A stretch of 64,000 nucleotides of DNA. Origin: Rhizoctonia solani (lineage: Eukaryota; Basidiomycota; Agaricomycetes; Cantharellales; Ceratobasidiaceae). The stretch spans positions 1,054,001 to 1,118,000 of the forward strand of contig NC_057384.1 of NCBI RefSeq assembly GCF_016906535.1, read 5' to 3'. Positions 1-10,953 of this stretch are shown here, piece by piece. The notes beneath the pieces were generated by a model, which worked only from the letters and a program-made list of their open reading frames with translations, had not been told where the DNA came from and did not search any database. The translations under genes and the position numbers were made by a program. Every line of letters starts with the position of its first letter. Positions within the stretch are counted from its first letter, which is position 1.

Positions 1-201
1 CGATGGGCCAGGCTGTGCTTGGGTTTGGGTGGTTCCCCCTTGGTCCTTGTCTCCAAGAAGGTCCGCGGTCTCTTTGCATATGGCTTTAAGTTCGCTGAGC
101 TGTTGGCCTTGGGAGCGGATTTGGTCCTGTAAGGACCCAACGGTGGCTGTGAGGGCTGTGACAGCCTCAAGGAGAGCGCTAATGGTCGGCTCTGGTTCCA
201 T
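1..201 (-). CDS. gag N-terminus of a Ty3/gypsy-like LTR retrotransposon (partial)
   Basis: The minus strand is open from an ATG at 201 to the left edge, giving about 67 residues beginning MEPEPTISALLEAV and continuing with a Gln/Leu-rich stretch (SLQDQIRSQGQQLSELKAI) that would form a short coiled coil. No in-frame ATG lies upstream before a stop, which fixes the start. The position, about 535 nt inside an LTR-like block at 737-1284 and in the same orientation, fits a gag polyprotein. Gag of this style, an acidic start followed by a coiled coil, is what I recall from Rhizoctonia gypsy elements. Capsid, protease and polymerase would lie outside the window. Confidence 0.65.
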   Translation of the reverse strand, partial: MEPEPTISALLEAVTALTATVGSLQDQIRSQGQQLSELKAICKETADLLGDKDQGGTTQTQAQPGPS

Positions 202-736
202 TTCTGACAAGTCTCGCGCAGTGGGAGATGGGCTGCGAGTGGGTGGTTGGGAATGGGATGGAACTGAGCGACGGCTGGTGCAACTAGAGGGACGGGAGTA
301 GGGGTGTGGGACGCCAGAGCGTGTGGATGGAATTGTGAAAAAACGGCGTGGGGAAGGGTGCCTATATCAGGACTTATGAGCGGTTTTTTGTGCAGAGTGT
401 GAACGCTAAACCCTTGCGTCAGACACCTAGCGTTGGACTATCCCTACAACAAATCAACAGATCTGGCGATCGTGATATGAGCAGGTTTTTAGCAAGCGGG
501 TGAATCAGCTGTCTAGGGTCGCTATCTGCTGTGTTCCGGCGAAACACGTGGTATGCGGGGGATCAGGATCCGTCTGCCTTATAGCAATTCGGTACTACGT
601 GGGGGTGGGGGATTTTTGATTATTATATCCCGCAAAGTGGCCCCGATCACGTGATTTCCCTTGTGCTAGTACAGGGGACCTTCTCCTTGTCAATCAAAGC
701 CTACAGAAAGTCAATTTTACAATGTCGTACGCCAAC
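202..736 (-). other. 5' leader of the LTR retroelement
   Basis: This stretch separates the LTR from the gag start codon and holds no convincing ORF. The bases just inside the LTR (minus strand, reading down from 736: GTTGGCGTACGACATTG) would be the primer-binding site. I could not match them to a particular tRNA by eye. Confidence 0.45.
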
Positions 737-1284
737 TGTAAGGTTGGGTACACGCTAGTGGGCGGGCGCTTAAGGCCGTACTACTACCGACACTGATTAT
801 GTAACTAACTATCTAGGCTATACTAATACCGCTTAGGGCGGTCTACTACTTCTATACTACTGCAAGGGGGCCTTAGGCCTGGGAGGTGTGATGAGTAAAG
901 GGGTGGTGAGCGTCTGAGATCTACTTAGGGGCCGGCTACTTAGCTGGCTGACTACCTTCTCTAATGAGTAAGAGACAAGGTAAAATCGACTTGGGGTTTC
1001 CAAGTGATTTCCCTGCTGTATATATAGACATAGGTGCGCTATCTACATGGTCTGTGCGCGTGAGAAAGGAAGTACATGGTGAGAAAAAGGAAGCGTGCTG
1101 CGGGCTGCGCAGAAGCGTGGATTTCTCCTAAGCGCCCTTGGCACGGCATCTCGGCGCGGCATCTCGGCATAATAAGCGCCGAGATCACGTGATCGAAAAA
1201 CAAAAGATAATGAGTCCGTAAAAAATAGTAAAAATAATAGAAAAATCGTCCGGTTCTAGTGGTATATGTAAGGAGGTTATAACA
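737..1284 (-). mobile_element. 5' LTR of a minus-strand retrotransposon (about 548 bp)
   Basis: Read on the minus strand the block starts TGTTATAACC at 1284 and ends CCAACCTTACA at 737, so it has the TG...CA termini of an LTR. A TATA-like TATATATA lies at about 1019-1026, roughly 260 nt into the LTR, a sensible place for the U3 promoter. The gag start follows downstream in the same orientation. The partner LTR and the left target-site duplication are outside the window, so the ends rest on the terminal dinucleotides and on gag position. Sequence outside the element resumes at 1285 (CAAAC). Confidence 0.6.
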
Positions 1285-1288
1285 CAAA

Positions 1289-1614
1289 CCGAATATGGCC
1301 GATTGTCTTACTCGGGTGCGTTTTCAATTGGTTATGTTCATCACTTGGGTGGCGTTTACCTTCAAATTCATCTAGGACCTCTCTGACAGGTGAAGCTAAT
1401 CGCTCAAAACATTGTAGCCTTATTAATGAGGTTTCAGTAATCCTTTTTCTTCCTCTGCCTAATCCTTCCGTAAGTGCATTTTCTATGTTTGCTGGGGCAA
1501 GTGAAGATCAATATCACCGGCCAAAATTCATAACAGACGTGAGATATCCACCTCCTTCAGCCCCAATCTCAAGTAGCAACTCATTAATCTGCAGTTGCAA
1601 ACGAGTAGGCTTCA
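1289..1614 (-). pseudogene. decayed coding remnant of unknown family, cut by the LTR
   Basis: On the minus strand from 1614 the frame reads MKPTRLQLQINELLLEIG and continues about 33 residues to a stop. After a frame change a second stretch (ENALTEGLGRGRKRITETS, then LIRLQCFERLASPVREVL) runs up to the LTR boundary. Amino-acid use looks like a real protein rather than random translation, but the frame is broken and the sequence ends where the LTR begins. I do not recognise the family. It could be a transposon protein or a displaced host exon. Its other end abuts the broken end of the DUF6533 copy at about 1,615. Confidence 0.35.
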
Positions 1615-2654
1615 TGTATTCCTACGGTGCAATGCTCCAATGTACTATTATATCTGGTAAATAAAAAATTCCAGTATGTTTTATCGGTTCTGACCTCCAG
1701 CATATCAGCAATGTTGCTGTTACGATGCTGGGCACTTTATGATAAAAAGTGAGCGGAGCGTTTGTTATCCTTTATTAGAATTCTGATTTATTTAATTAGG
1801 CGGGTTATCTGGTGAGTTGTAATAAAGTCGTCCTGGTGATGATTGACGTATGCATCATGCAAAGGGTGCTGTGTGGTGGCTTAATCGGAGCTGTTGTCTC
1901 AGGCGTTGTTATCGTCAAGTTCTTACTGGATGTGAGTATTTTTACCATTTATTGGTTAAAATGTACCAATATCTAGCTGTCCGAAGAGGACCATGTTTCT
2001 GGATAATCCATGTGAGTTCGGCCTTTCAACCTCATCTTATATAGCCATAACATCGAATGCACTTATAGTTCCTACTGTGTTTTCTGGATGCGTCGTAATG
2101 GTACCGGATTACGTGTGGATACTATACATAGTACCATTGATATATGAATCGTCTCTGTTCTTCTTGACCATTTGGAGAATTTATGGTCTAAGCAAGGACT
2201 TTGGGGCGACACCTCTGATGCAGACGCTGGCAAGAAAGTGAGTTTATCACACGGATCGCAATAAATTATAGCCTGATTACCTTCTCCAATAGCGGGATGA
2301 CATACTTCGCGACCCTAGTTGGAATAATGATTCTTGCATGTATTGGTGGCACAATTCCTCCAGTAAAAATTGCTGCTAACGGTTCCGGGTGAGCGCTTCA
2401 AAATCACATCACGCGTGGTGTACTAAATAGTAACCACGCGACTTAGAGTACTTAGTGCGATGTCCAGTGTAGTATGTAGTCGCATGATATTCTCCCTCTA
2501 TCGTATCAGCGACAAAGAGCTCCGAGAACGACAGGTGTCTTCGCGCTCCCGTGATGACCCCGACGAGGGCATAATACCTCATTTTGCGATCCCATTACAA
2601 TCTTTAGCTAGTACCACTGTGTCTTGTAACATTAGTAGGCTCGAGCAAGTATGA
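1615..2654 (+). pseudogene. 5'-truncated DUF6533-type membrane protein
   Basis: Exons here align one to one with the second half of the gene at 4187-5817: MYSYGAMLQCTIIS (about 1615-1660), LLRCWALYDKK (about 1703-1750), RVIW (about 1800-1811), the helix ending VVIVKFLLD (about 1850-1930), a long exon with PTVFSGCVVMVPDYVWILY (about 2071-2238), then a helix with GIMILACIGGTIPP and a last exon containing SSVVCSRMIFSLYR that stops at 2654. The two N-terminal exons of the neighbour, including its LYDWLTNLDSEIEYIW segment, are missing, replaced by unrelated sequence from about 1,611 leftwards. It has no start and probably makes no full protein. The RCWALY motif and membrane helices are typical of fungal DUF6533 proteins, whose function is unknown. 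Confidence 0.6.
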
Positions 2655-2922
2655 ATAGTTTTACACTATTATGAGACATGCACGTCTATTTGCAAGCCGG
2701 TCTCTGCGCGCTTCGCTATGTGTCTTCACCTTATATCAGTTATATTTCCCCGGTCTCTGCCATGCGTACCTCCTGTTCCCCCTGCCTATTCGGTAGCGCT
2801 TTTCATCTTGTCATAATCACATGTCTCATTGTACTTTAAATACCCAGTAGTTACGTTGCACCATCGGCCCCGGCCCCAAAAGGTCGTGGGATATACAGAA
2901 TGGAAAAAGTGGTATGCATAGG
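2655..2922. other. intergenic, nothing recognised
   Basis: AT-rich spacer between the end of the truncated DUF6533 copy and the first MITE-like element. No coding signal or RNA gene seen. Confidence 0.5.
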
Positions 2923-3141
2923 CACTATGGCGTGATAAGATCTTGAAAACCAGTATATCAGTAAAAGACATCTTTTTCAGTATAATTTAGTCTGAAAACT
3001 ACAACGTCAGTATGCTTTCCTCAGTACGAATCAGACCAAGAGAGAATTGATATTTAAAGTTAGCATATATTGGCCTTGATTTCAGTTCAATTCCTACTTA
3101 AATGCACATTCTTATTTTCAGTATTTTATCCTTGTACAGTG
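2923..3141 (+). mobile_element. MITE-like element, copy 1 (219 bp, CACTA...CAGTG ends)
   Basis: Starts CACTATGGCGTGATAAG and ends TTGTACAGTG. It is clearly related along its length to the reverse complement of 30339-30557, which is also 219 bp, and more distantly to 3180-3400. Shared blocks include GTGATAAGATC near the left end, CAGTATGC-TCCTCAG in the middle and CTTGATTTCAG then TTTTCAG on the right. CAGTA recurs several times inside, like the subterminal repeats of CACTA-type DNA transposons. It has no coding capacity. No clean target-site duplication is visible for this copy. Confidence 0.6.
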
Positions 3142-3179
3142 AATACTATGTCTATATTCTTATAAACTCAGGCTGGTGC

Positions 3180-3400
3180 CACTGCGGCGTAACAAGATTC
3201 TGAACTTTATTATGTCGGTGCAAAATGTGCTTTCCCGGTATGATATGACGTAGAAACAAGAATCCCAGTATGCCTTCCTCAGCATGAATCCAGGCTATGC
3301 AAGTTTTGACGCCTAAAGCCAGCATACGTTGATCTTAATTTCAGTCTGAATTTTACTTAAGCATGTGTACTTGTTTTCAGTATGTTAACCTTACACAGTG
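3180..3400 (+). mobile_element. MITE-like element, copy 2 (221 bp, CACTG...CAGTG ends)
   Basis: Starts CACTGCGGCGTAACAAGATT and ends CCTTACACAGTG. It is a diverged tandem neighbour of copy 1, in the same orientation and 38 bp away. The best conserved blocks are CCCAGTATGCCTTCCTCAGC, GATCTTAATTTCAG and TTGTTTTCAGTATG. The terminal pentamers CACTG and CAGTG are inverted repeats. Confidence 0.55.
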
Positions 3401-4186
3401 CGCTTAAAATTACGACCTAGGTTCAAAGCACTTCTTGATTCACCCATGTTGAGAAATAAGCAAGTACCATAGCACCGATTACAATGATATTGGTCAAGTT
3501 ATAGAGAGCTTCGGCCCTCAAAATGGGACATGCATTGGCTCTTGTGGTGACCCAGCGATGCCATGGTACCCGGCACGAAGCACTTCAATTTCACCATACC
3601 CGCGCGATCAACAAATACGAATGTATGAAAGTTCTGAAAGATTCTTAACTAGACAATTTCAAAGGTATTTATGGTAATTCTTCTTGTTTTATGACCATAC
3701 CCTGCTGAGTAAACCTTCCCCCTCTGCACAAAAAGGGCGTTGATTTTACTTCTGGAGCTAAACTTAGCAATCCTGGTTTCAAAAAAAAACCTTACAATTC
3801 ATGTTACACATCAAGTTTTTCAATGTATTGAATAACATCCTCAAGGGTTGGATCAGTTGAACCTGTCATTATTGTATGGATGGTTGTGCTTAGCACCAAG
3901 AGGACAAATCGGGATTGTCATTGCTTTTGAAATATCATGATTGCCGAGACCATTTTGCGTGCATAAAGTTGGGTTGCGGCTCCAGTTACATGCCCTCTCC
4001 TGTCTCCGGGAGTCTATCGAGCAACTTATTGTTAAGTGAGTTTCCAACGGTTCTGGACAATCGGCCACTCATTGCGAAGCCTTTGTACTATGCAATAGTG
4101 CTCTAAACTTGCCTACGATAGACAACCACATTGTGCTCTCGGCAGGTCAATATAATCCTACGCGCAATTTCTTGTATACTACGAAA
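3401..4186. other. intergenic, nothing recognised
   Basis: About 0.8 kb between the MITE copies and the DUF6533 gene. Only short overlapping ORFs on both strands with no familiar motif. The last 100-200 nt probably hold the promoter of the gene starting at 4187. Confidence 0.45.
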
Positions 4187-5817
4187 ATGGAAACGCTCAA
4201 TGAAACTACCCTCGAAGACATAAAAAGTGCATACCACCAGCTTCAGACGACAAAATACTTGGCAGGTCAGTAATTGCCGACTATCGCTTGCCTTTAGATC
4301 ACGGAGTGAAGCCTACGAACGTTTTTTCAGCAATTCCTTGCACGTTGCTACTATATGATTGGCTCACAAACCTTGACTCGGAAATTGAATACATCTGGGG
4401 GACTGCTTGGTCATTAGGTCGTATTACGTATCACATGAATCGAGTATGGCCCATCATTGTGCTCTCGTGAGTTTGCTCGTCTGGCTTCGTGTGCTAATTA
4501 ATACGCTTACCTATTTTCAGAGTATATGTACCATGTAGGGAGTCTCGGCTCATCATAATAGTCAATTGCAAGTCTAACAGAAATCCGAGTGATGTTCATG
4601 GTCTCAAGCACATCATCGGTTTGTCATGGTTTTCAACTCGCGGTCGTTATGAGCTGATTTGATTATTCTATATATTATAGACGTAAGTAACTTACGAGCC
4701 TGTGATGAAAATGGAGATCTAATCAAGCTCGTAAAACGCAGTTGTAAAAATGTTATGTTTTTTTACACCTATGGCACATTGATACAGTACACCGTCGTCT
4801 CCAGTAAGTGGTCAGCATCCAAGATGCTCCCCGAAATTTCAATTCCCTGTGTTGGTTAATAATCTTCATTAGGCGTTTTTCTATTTCGTTGCTGGGCACT
4901 CTACCGAAAGAGGTAAGTCTCAATGTAGCTTTGTCCGCTCATACTACAACCTCATTATTCATATGCAGGATAATTCTGTGGTAAGCTGCTTATTAGTAAA
5001 AATCAGTGGCCGAGCCGCGGCTACGATATGTCATTAAAACGTCCGAAGGGTACTAGGCTCAGCATTACTCTGCGCAATCACATGTTCTGTGACTGTAGTT
5101 AAACTTTTATTGGACGTAAGTGTATATTGGACCAAGAGAGACCTTCTCCACTGACTCGTTCTAGAACAAAGCGATCAGAATTTCCTACAAATCCTCGTAA
5201 GTTTGCGAATAAATGCGCTCTCCCTGTCTATTAACCTTCAAGGAACGTCCAGTACCTACTGTACTTACCGGCTGCACGGTTCTTCTGCCTTCGTGGCTGT
5301 GGGGCATTTATCTAGCTCCCGCCATTTATGAAGCTCTCGTATTCTCATTGACATGTTGGATAGTGTTTAAAATAAGTAGAGAGCACGGAACAACGCCGCT
5401 GACTAAACGGTTGGCTCAAAAGTACGTGTGCTATCTCTGACCGAGTTTCAGAACTGATACGAGTACCACGGTGCTCCGTATTTTAGTGGTACACTGTATT
5501 TCGTCGTACTACTTTGCTTGATGCTTTTTGCATGCATTAGCGCTACAATCGAAGCAGTCAGGCTTCCATTCAGTGGATCTGCGTAAGTTTTCTCAGCGAG
5601 ACTTCGGCCCTTAGGAAGTATAACTTAACATTACCACAGGATCTTAGGAACCTTATCCAGTGTGATATGTAGCCGCATGTCGCTTTCTCTTCATCGCTTT
5701 GCCGATTCAAGCCGAAGTCGCCTGGATTCCAGCAGCGAAACTGGCTCCTCGATTGCATTAGCCACCGTTTCGTACCATAGATACCCGAAAGGGACCAGTA
5801 AATCCGATCATGATTAG
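4187..5817 (+). CDS. DUF6533 family multi-pass membrane protein
   Basis: Exon 1 (4187-4265) begins METLNETTLEDIKSAYHQL. Exon 2 (4331-4466) has the DUF6533 signature LLYDWLTNLDSEIEYIW. Later exons give LFRCWALYRKR (about 4874-4912), a helix LLCAITCSVTVVKLLLD, a long exon around 5241-5421 with PSWLWGIYLAPAIYEALVF, and a final exon with SSVICSRMSLSLHR that stops at 5817. Most junctions are GT-AG with introns of about 45-65 nt. Six to seven hydrophobic segments are expected. Exon order matches the truncated copy at 1615-2654, so the two are a tandem pair. DUF6533 proteins are abundant in Agaricomycetes and resemble receptors in topology, but no ligand or activity is established. The middle exons (4521-4860) are the least certain. 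Confidence 0.65.
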
Positions 5818-6004
5818 AGCATTTATATTTCTTATACCTAATAGAGTTTATTTAATGGCCTTTAAATGGATTGAAAGATAGCCACACCCAGCCACTTGGT
5901 CAAGCGCCAGGCGCTCGCATGCCTTTCATCGGTGGCTGTGCTTTACCAATCCCACCCGCGCCCACCATTACATAGCCCACGCCTACCTCACTTTACGCGA
6001 CACC

Positions 6005-6754
6005 ATGGCCGATACTGCATTCCGTAAGATTGATGTGGACAAACTTGAGGAAGATGTTTTGTTAGCTACGGATCTGTATGACCCCGATCCTCGTGGACCT
6101 GATGGCGCGTTGGCGGATGCAAAGGCCAAGACTGGGCAGGTTAGGACGGCATTGAGTAAGTGAGTAACTGATTTGATTACTTTATCCGAGTTGCAGAGTC
6201 TTTGTATTCTATAACACGACATTGAGGCCTGCACGTATCCCTACCCTCAGTTTCGGTGAACTGGAGACCCTTCGCCTTTCTCCCAACGAAGGATCACACT
6301 AATCGACCCATGTTCCATTTAGGGGAGACACCCAAGGGGCACTATCATTGATACTTACGGATCCTCCATACGGGGTTGAAGCTGAGGAGGCCAAGGTCCG
6401 TGGGCCCCCACCCATCTCTCGAGTCCTTCCGATCGTATTTAACATCTATTTAGGCTGCGACTACTTCTTCGGTCTTTCTCGTCCTCGCATCCACTAAAGC
6501 AGCTGATATACCTAATATTCTCCGCTCGCTCGAACCCGAACAACATGATACGTTGATGAAATATCTATACAAGGGGATGGCATTGCAGAACGAGGCAACA
6601 GTGGAAGTGAATAGCAGCGTCCTTTTGACATGGCACGAGAAGGTGAGTCCTATTGATCTGTGCGATAAAGTCCTATTCTGATCTGTCCTAGTTAACCGAG
6701 CTTGCTGGTACTGGGTGTATTGTTCGGGTAATGACCGACCGTAGAGTGGTTTGA
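6005..6754 (+). CDS. ARPC5: Arp2/3 complex 16 kDa subunit (ARPC5)
   Basis: Four exons with clean GT-AG junctions: 6005-6159, 6323-6395, 6454-6642 and 6692-6754. The protein begins MADTAFRKIDVDKLEEDVL, which matches the FRKIDVD start typical of ARPC5, and contains LVLASTKAADIPNILRSL and MKYLYKGMALQ before ending VRVMTDRRVV, about 160 residues, the usual family size. ARPC5 is the smallest subunit of the seven-protein Arp2/3 complex, which nucleates branched actin at endocytic patches and hyphal tips. It lies tail to tail with the methyltransferase gene, with 239 bp between the stops. The reading frame is intact. Confidence 0.9.
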
Positions 6755-6993
6755 ACTGTGAAGAAACCTGTATCTAGCGCAGGTTTATGTTTATGGATAA
6801 ATAGAACACCTCTAGGACCAATACATAGGGACGAAGCAAGAGGTACAAACTAGTCTATTGCCTAGAACTCTATGGATACATTTTGTATACGATGCGTTGA
6901 AGGATCGTAAGGAGTCATGGCAGGATTCGTATTAGGATTTCAAAATTGAACCAACTGATTAGACGGTTGAGCGCCTTGGAACTTGTTGGTTAT

Positions 6994-7846
6994 TTACTGT
7001 GCCTTGGACTGCTTCGCAGCTCGAGAGTAGATCATGGTTGTGAAAGGACTGGAACATCATGGTCAGTATTGATACTTGCATGCATGCCTATCAGAAATAC
7101 ACATACCCCTCATAGCGAAGTGCGATGGAATACACAATGTGCACCAACAACGTTAGGAGGAGCCCAGCAGGAGACGAGTACCACAAGGCAGTAGCAGCGA
7201 AGCACATGGTGCTCCCAACGTACATCGGGTTCTCCACAACATTGAAGGGGAACCCAGTGACGCGTTCAGACATTAGGATTCCAAAGTAATCGCCCAAGAA
7301 AGTTCCTTTGGTAGGAACAAATAATGACTAAATACACGGTGCGTATGTAGCGTAGTAGGACACTGACCAGTTATCCCCAAGGCCCATGTAGAAGTCAAGA
7401 CGAATGTCTGGCCCACTACGAAAAGTACAGCTGCGAGAGGTTTCGCAATAGCCGGATTGATGAGGTCACTTGCCGGTTGTTCTTTGAGAGCGTTATGGTA
7501 CCTGTGACACGGGAAAGAAGACACGCGCTAAGAGTGAGATGAAATGACACGTCAAATAACAACACAGACTCACATTGCGTCTCGGAACATTCCCAGGGAG
7601 AAGATGGTTATAGCCAACAGGTAGCAACCGAGGTATCTATTTCCACGTAATGTTTTTGTAATTGTCTTGTTGTGGTATTCTAAGAAGACAAACGTCAATC
7701 ATGGCAACGTAAGTTTTAGAAATATAATCCACACCATTCTGCGCTACGCAATTCCAGAACAGAGGGTTCCATAGAATCGTTCCTACCGAGACCCAGAACG
7801 AGCGCTTGTTAAAGTCAACGAGCGACGCAAGATCTACTTGAGACAT
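6994..7846 (-). CDS. phospholipid N-methyltransferase (Opi3/PEMT type)
   Basis: Five minus-strand exons: 7846-7735, 7679-7574, 7501-7368, 7305-7107 and 7048-6994, all GT-AG. The protein starts MSQVDLASLVDFNKRSFWVS and ends IYSRAAKQSKAQ, about 200 residues. The C-terminal part has LGDYFGILMSERVTGFPF and VVENPMYVGSTMCF, the conserved region of phosphatidylethanolamine/phosphatidyl-N-methylethanolamine methyltransferases that binds S-adenosylmethionine. Four membrane helices are visible (for example LAAVLFVVGQTFVLTSTWAL). The enzyme makes phosphatidylcholine by stepwise methylation in the ER. An upstream in-frame ATG at 8005 was rejected because the family starts at MSQ and that extension runs into the divergent gene's leader. 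Confidence 0.85.
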
Positions 7847-8044
7847 TGTCGGATGAGTCTGGTAATACTGAGGTAGGAACCAGAATTTATTTAGATTTGA
7901 TGACGTGCCTAAATGCAGCAAGCGCGCGCTTACTGAGTGATCAACCACCCGCTTGTTGACTTTGTTCATTTCGTCCATCGTAACGCATTCTCCGGCGATT
8001 GTCATTGGACCAAGTCTGAAATTTACGGGTGTCTAGCTTTAATA
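7847..8044. promoter_or_regulatory. bidirectional promoter, methyltransferase / TFIIIC subunit
   Basis: Only 198 bp separate the start codons of the methyltransferase (minus) and the TFIIIC subunit (plus). Both promoters and 5' leaders must therefore lie here or overlap the other gene. No clear TATA box is visible. Confidence 0.45.
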
Positions 8045-10953
8045 ATGTCGAGGAGGTCTGCCAGAAAAACCAATAAAGTCTCATACACAGAACTGGTAGA
8101 AGAGCAACCCGAATCGTCGACCCGTTCAAGGACCGGGAACCAAGGTAAGCTATCAATATGGCTCTTGTACTGATTGCTCAGGCAGCCCAGCTTTGACATC
8201 AAATGGACGTGAATCGGATAATAATACCAACACCGGCGCGGATGGGGAGACAACAAGCTCGGGGCCGCCTTACCATAATGCCAACCTAGTCCAAACCGCA
8301 GGTGTCCAGCGAACCGTAGAGCCAGAAGCGAATTCCGAAATTATACCAAAAAACTTCACAACTAAAACCAGGCATGTTCCCCGTTCGGTTGCTCGCGAAG
8401 CAAATGCGCGCACCAGACCTTGCCCAGCATTCTTTCCAGACCCTGCAGTTCGCCTTGCTCCTGGGTATACTAAAACCCACGGGCTATTTGAAGAGCAAAT
8501 TTTGGTTCAAGAGACCGGGGAACGGGATGTAATTAGCACGAGAAAGGCTCGGGATTATTTGGGGACGAACATAGGGGCTGGACCCATATTGGAGGCCTGT
8601 GAAGACTTGGGGTGCTTCAAAGAGGCCAAGGAGAAGCGACCTGTAGTCTATCAAGATGTTGTTATTCAACATACGGATTATGAACTCTTACAATCGAGGT
8701 GAGTTTGTCCATTAGCTACCTATTATTATTGCTTAAATTAAATTTTAGCGACGTAGCTTCCTTCGTTAACAGCGGAATAGACACGGTGAAATGCTTGATG
8801 GGACCACTCGGAGATCAAAAGATGGCCGAAATAGAACTGTTCAAGACACAAAGGCTGGGTAAGTGTGTCGCTTGTTATTTGATAGAGTGGTGTTTGCCAA
8901 CTAAACCTGAAGAAACTAGACAATTTTTGGCCCAGCAGCCAGGCGTTGACGTTCAACGCAGGTAATCCTGTCTGGGGGCTAGACTGGTGTCCTACATCGG
9001 AAAGGTTTACAGCTGGTAAGTCGAAAACTTGCGCTTTTTCAATACTTGACGCTTTGCAGAACATAATTACTCACAATACCTTGCGATCTCAACCATTCCA
9101 CCGACGTCAAAGGAATCTGCGGGCGCTTTGTCTTCCGCTTCTTCAAAAAGCGCCGTTCAGATATGGCGCTTCGGGCCAAGCAAGACGCCAACGGACAAGA
9201 CAGACTTAGGAGAGGCGTCTTGCGCCTTGGTGCTTTGCCTGGATGTACCACCAGCAAGATTGCTCAAATGGTGTCCATTGCCTACAAACGACGAGGATAA
9301 GGTGCGCAGTATTCCTTTTTTTGGAGAGGGAGGGGTAGCCTGACCATTTACCCAGCCTACCAGCGGTACCGTGCGAAAACTTGGCATTTTGGGTGGCCTT
9401 TTTGGAGACGGTACTGTTGGGATATATAAAATCCCTGATCCAGAAGATTTTAAAACCGAGAGTGGGCCTGCGTATGGTATGTCCAGAAGTAGAACCCTGT
9501 CCCAGGTATTGCTCATTTTCTCTAGTTCGATTAACAAGACCACTGGTACATCTTGCGCTCCCTGACGCACGTTTTACGTACATGGACTGGGGAAATAGCG
9601 AGGTTGTGGCTATGGGATGCTCAAATGGTGAGCCAAAGACATTGCTTTGAGGGAAGCAATCATTAAAATAAATGGCGTGTAGGTCATATCATTGCATACA
9701 ATCTCAAATCTTGTATCCAAGGAACACCTGACCCGCAAGGTTAGCTACCCTGCAAGGTTGCCCACATATATGATTGCTTACTTAGCTGTAGGACTCTCTA
9801 TCCTACCTACGCATTATACCTACGTACATCAATCGCGGGTCCAGTCGGTGAAATGGATTCGGCTTCCTACTGAGCCCGATGAAGACCCACACATGGTTGT
9901 TTCGGGTGGATTTGACGGGCACATATACGTGACTGACCTCCGCCATCCTGGCGGAATGCCTGTCAGTATGTACCGATGCCGAGGTACGCGACGTTTAGGG
10001 GTCAGACTGGGCCCAGGCTGACCAATTGTCGCTCAAGATGTCATCCAGGCTGTAGCTTTCAGCGCGTATGGCGCAGGAATCATCTCAAACGAACACGAAA
10101 ACATGATCAAGTACACAGGGCTCCATCCACTCGTACTCGGTCGCGGACACAATGTGACTGAGTCCCGAGGGCCCATCTGGGTAGGTTATCCCGAATGGCC
10201 CCAAACAGACAGATGCTGATGTCTGATCGAAAGGACATCGCAACATCTGATTTGCATCCCCAAGTCGCGGTCGCGAGTTCGGACGGTACCCTCACTATTG
10301 CCAATCTACTGAAATATGCTAGAAAGGGGTCGGCGATGGTGAATGGGCTGATAACGACAAAATTGAATACCACGCTTATCTGACATTCCGGGCGCAGCCG
10401 TCTTTTATTCATACTGCCTATCGAATGGACTTCAATCGCCATACAAGCGAACTTCGGATGCTGGACATGTTAGTTCCTCGTGTAAGCCTAGTTCTGGTGA
10501 ATCGCTGTCGCGCCGGCTGATAATTTTGAATAGGACCACAAGGATTATCGTCATCTGAGTAAGACTCGGGGAGTTCCGCAGGGGCTAGCGCCCACTGATG
10601 CAACTGCGAGCCAACGTGCAACGGCAGAGCGCGAGCGAGACGGATTTGGAACTTGGGAGCCTGTGATTGGTGAGTTTACATGCATCAGTCCCCCTTTTGT
10701 CGAGAGGCAATTTTGCCCTACTTCACCGATTACTCCCAATGCCATTAATAAACAACCACGCGTAGGTATTCATTGTGCAGCATGGCAGCCCAGTCGCCTT
10801 GCTCAGGCAGGTGTCTTGGCCTCTGGGACGGCATCGGGACTCGTTCGAATCGATATCTTATGCGAGCAAGTATTCAATTTGAGACCACAAAGAGGGGAAG
10901 GTGCCGACGATGATGACGAAGAGGACGACGCGGATGAAGCCGATGACGGTTGA
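8045..10953 (+). CDS. TFIIIC WD40 subunit (Sfc6/TFC6/GTF3C2-like)
   Basis: Fourteen exons can be joined in frame: 8045-8144, 8182-8698, 8749-8858, 8920-9015, 9060-9301, 9356-9476, 9526-9627, 9683-9739, 9792-9983, 10038-10180, 10234-10338, 10398-10491, 10534-10669 and 10766-10953. The start MSRRSARKTNKVSYTEL is a basic, disordered N-terminus. WD40 blades follow, with TFNAGNPVWGLDWCPTSER, LLKWCPLP, VQSVKWIRLP, VSGGFDGHIYVTDLRHPGG and a late blade IHCAAWQPSRL, VLASGTASGLVRIDIL. The tail is acidic (GADDDDEEDDADEADDG). This layout fits the beta-propeller subunit of the tau-B module of TFIIIC, which binds the B box of tRNA genes to recruit RNA polymerase III. The exact subunit name is an inference from layout. 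Confidence 0.7.

Noticed and set aside
7847..8005. Upstream ATG extending the methyltransferase by 53 residues
   Set aside because: The extension is not family-like and lies in the divergent promoter; MSQ at 7846 fits the family start.
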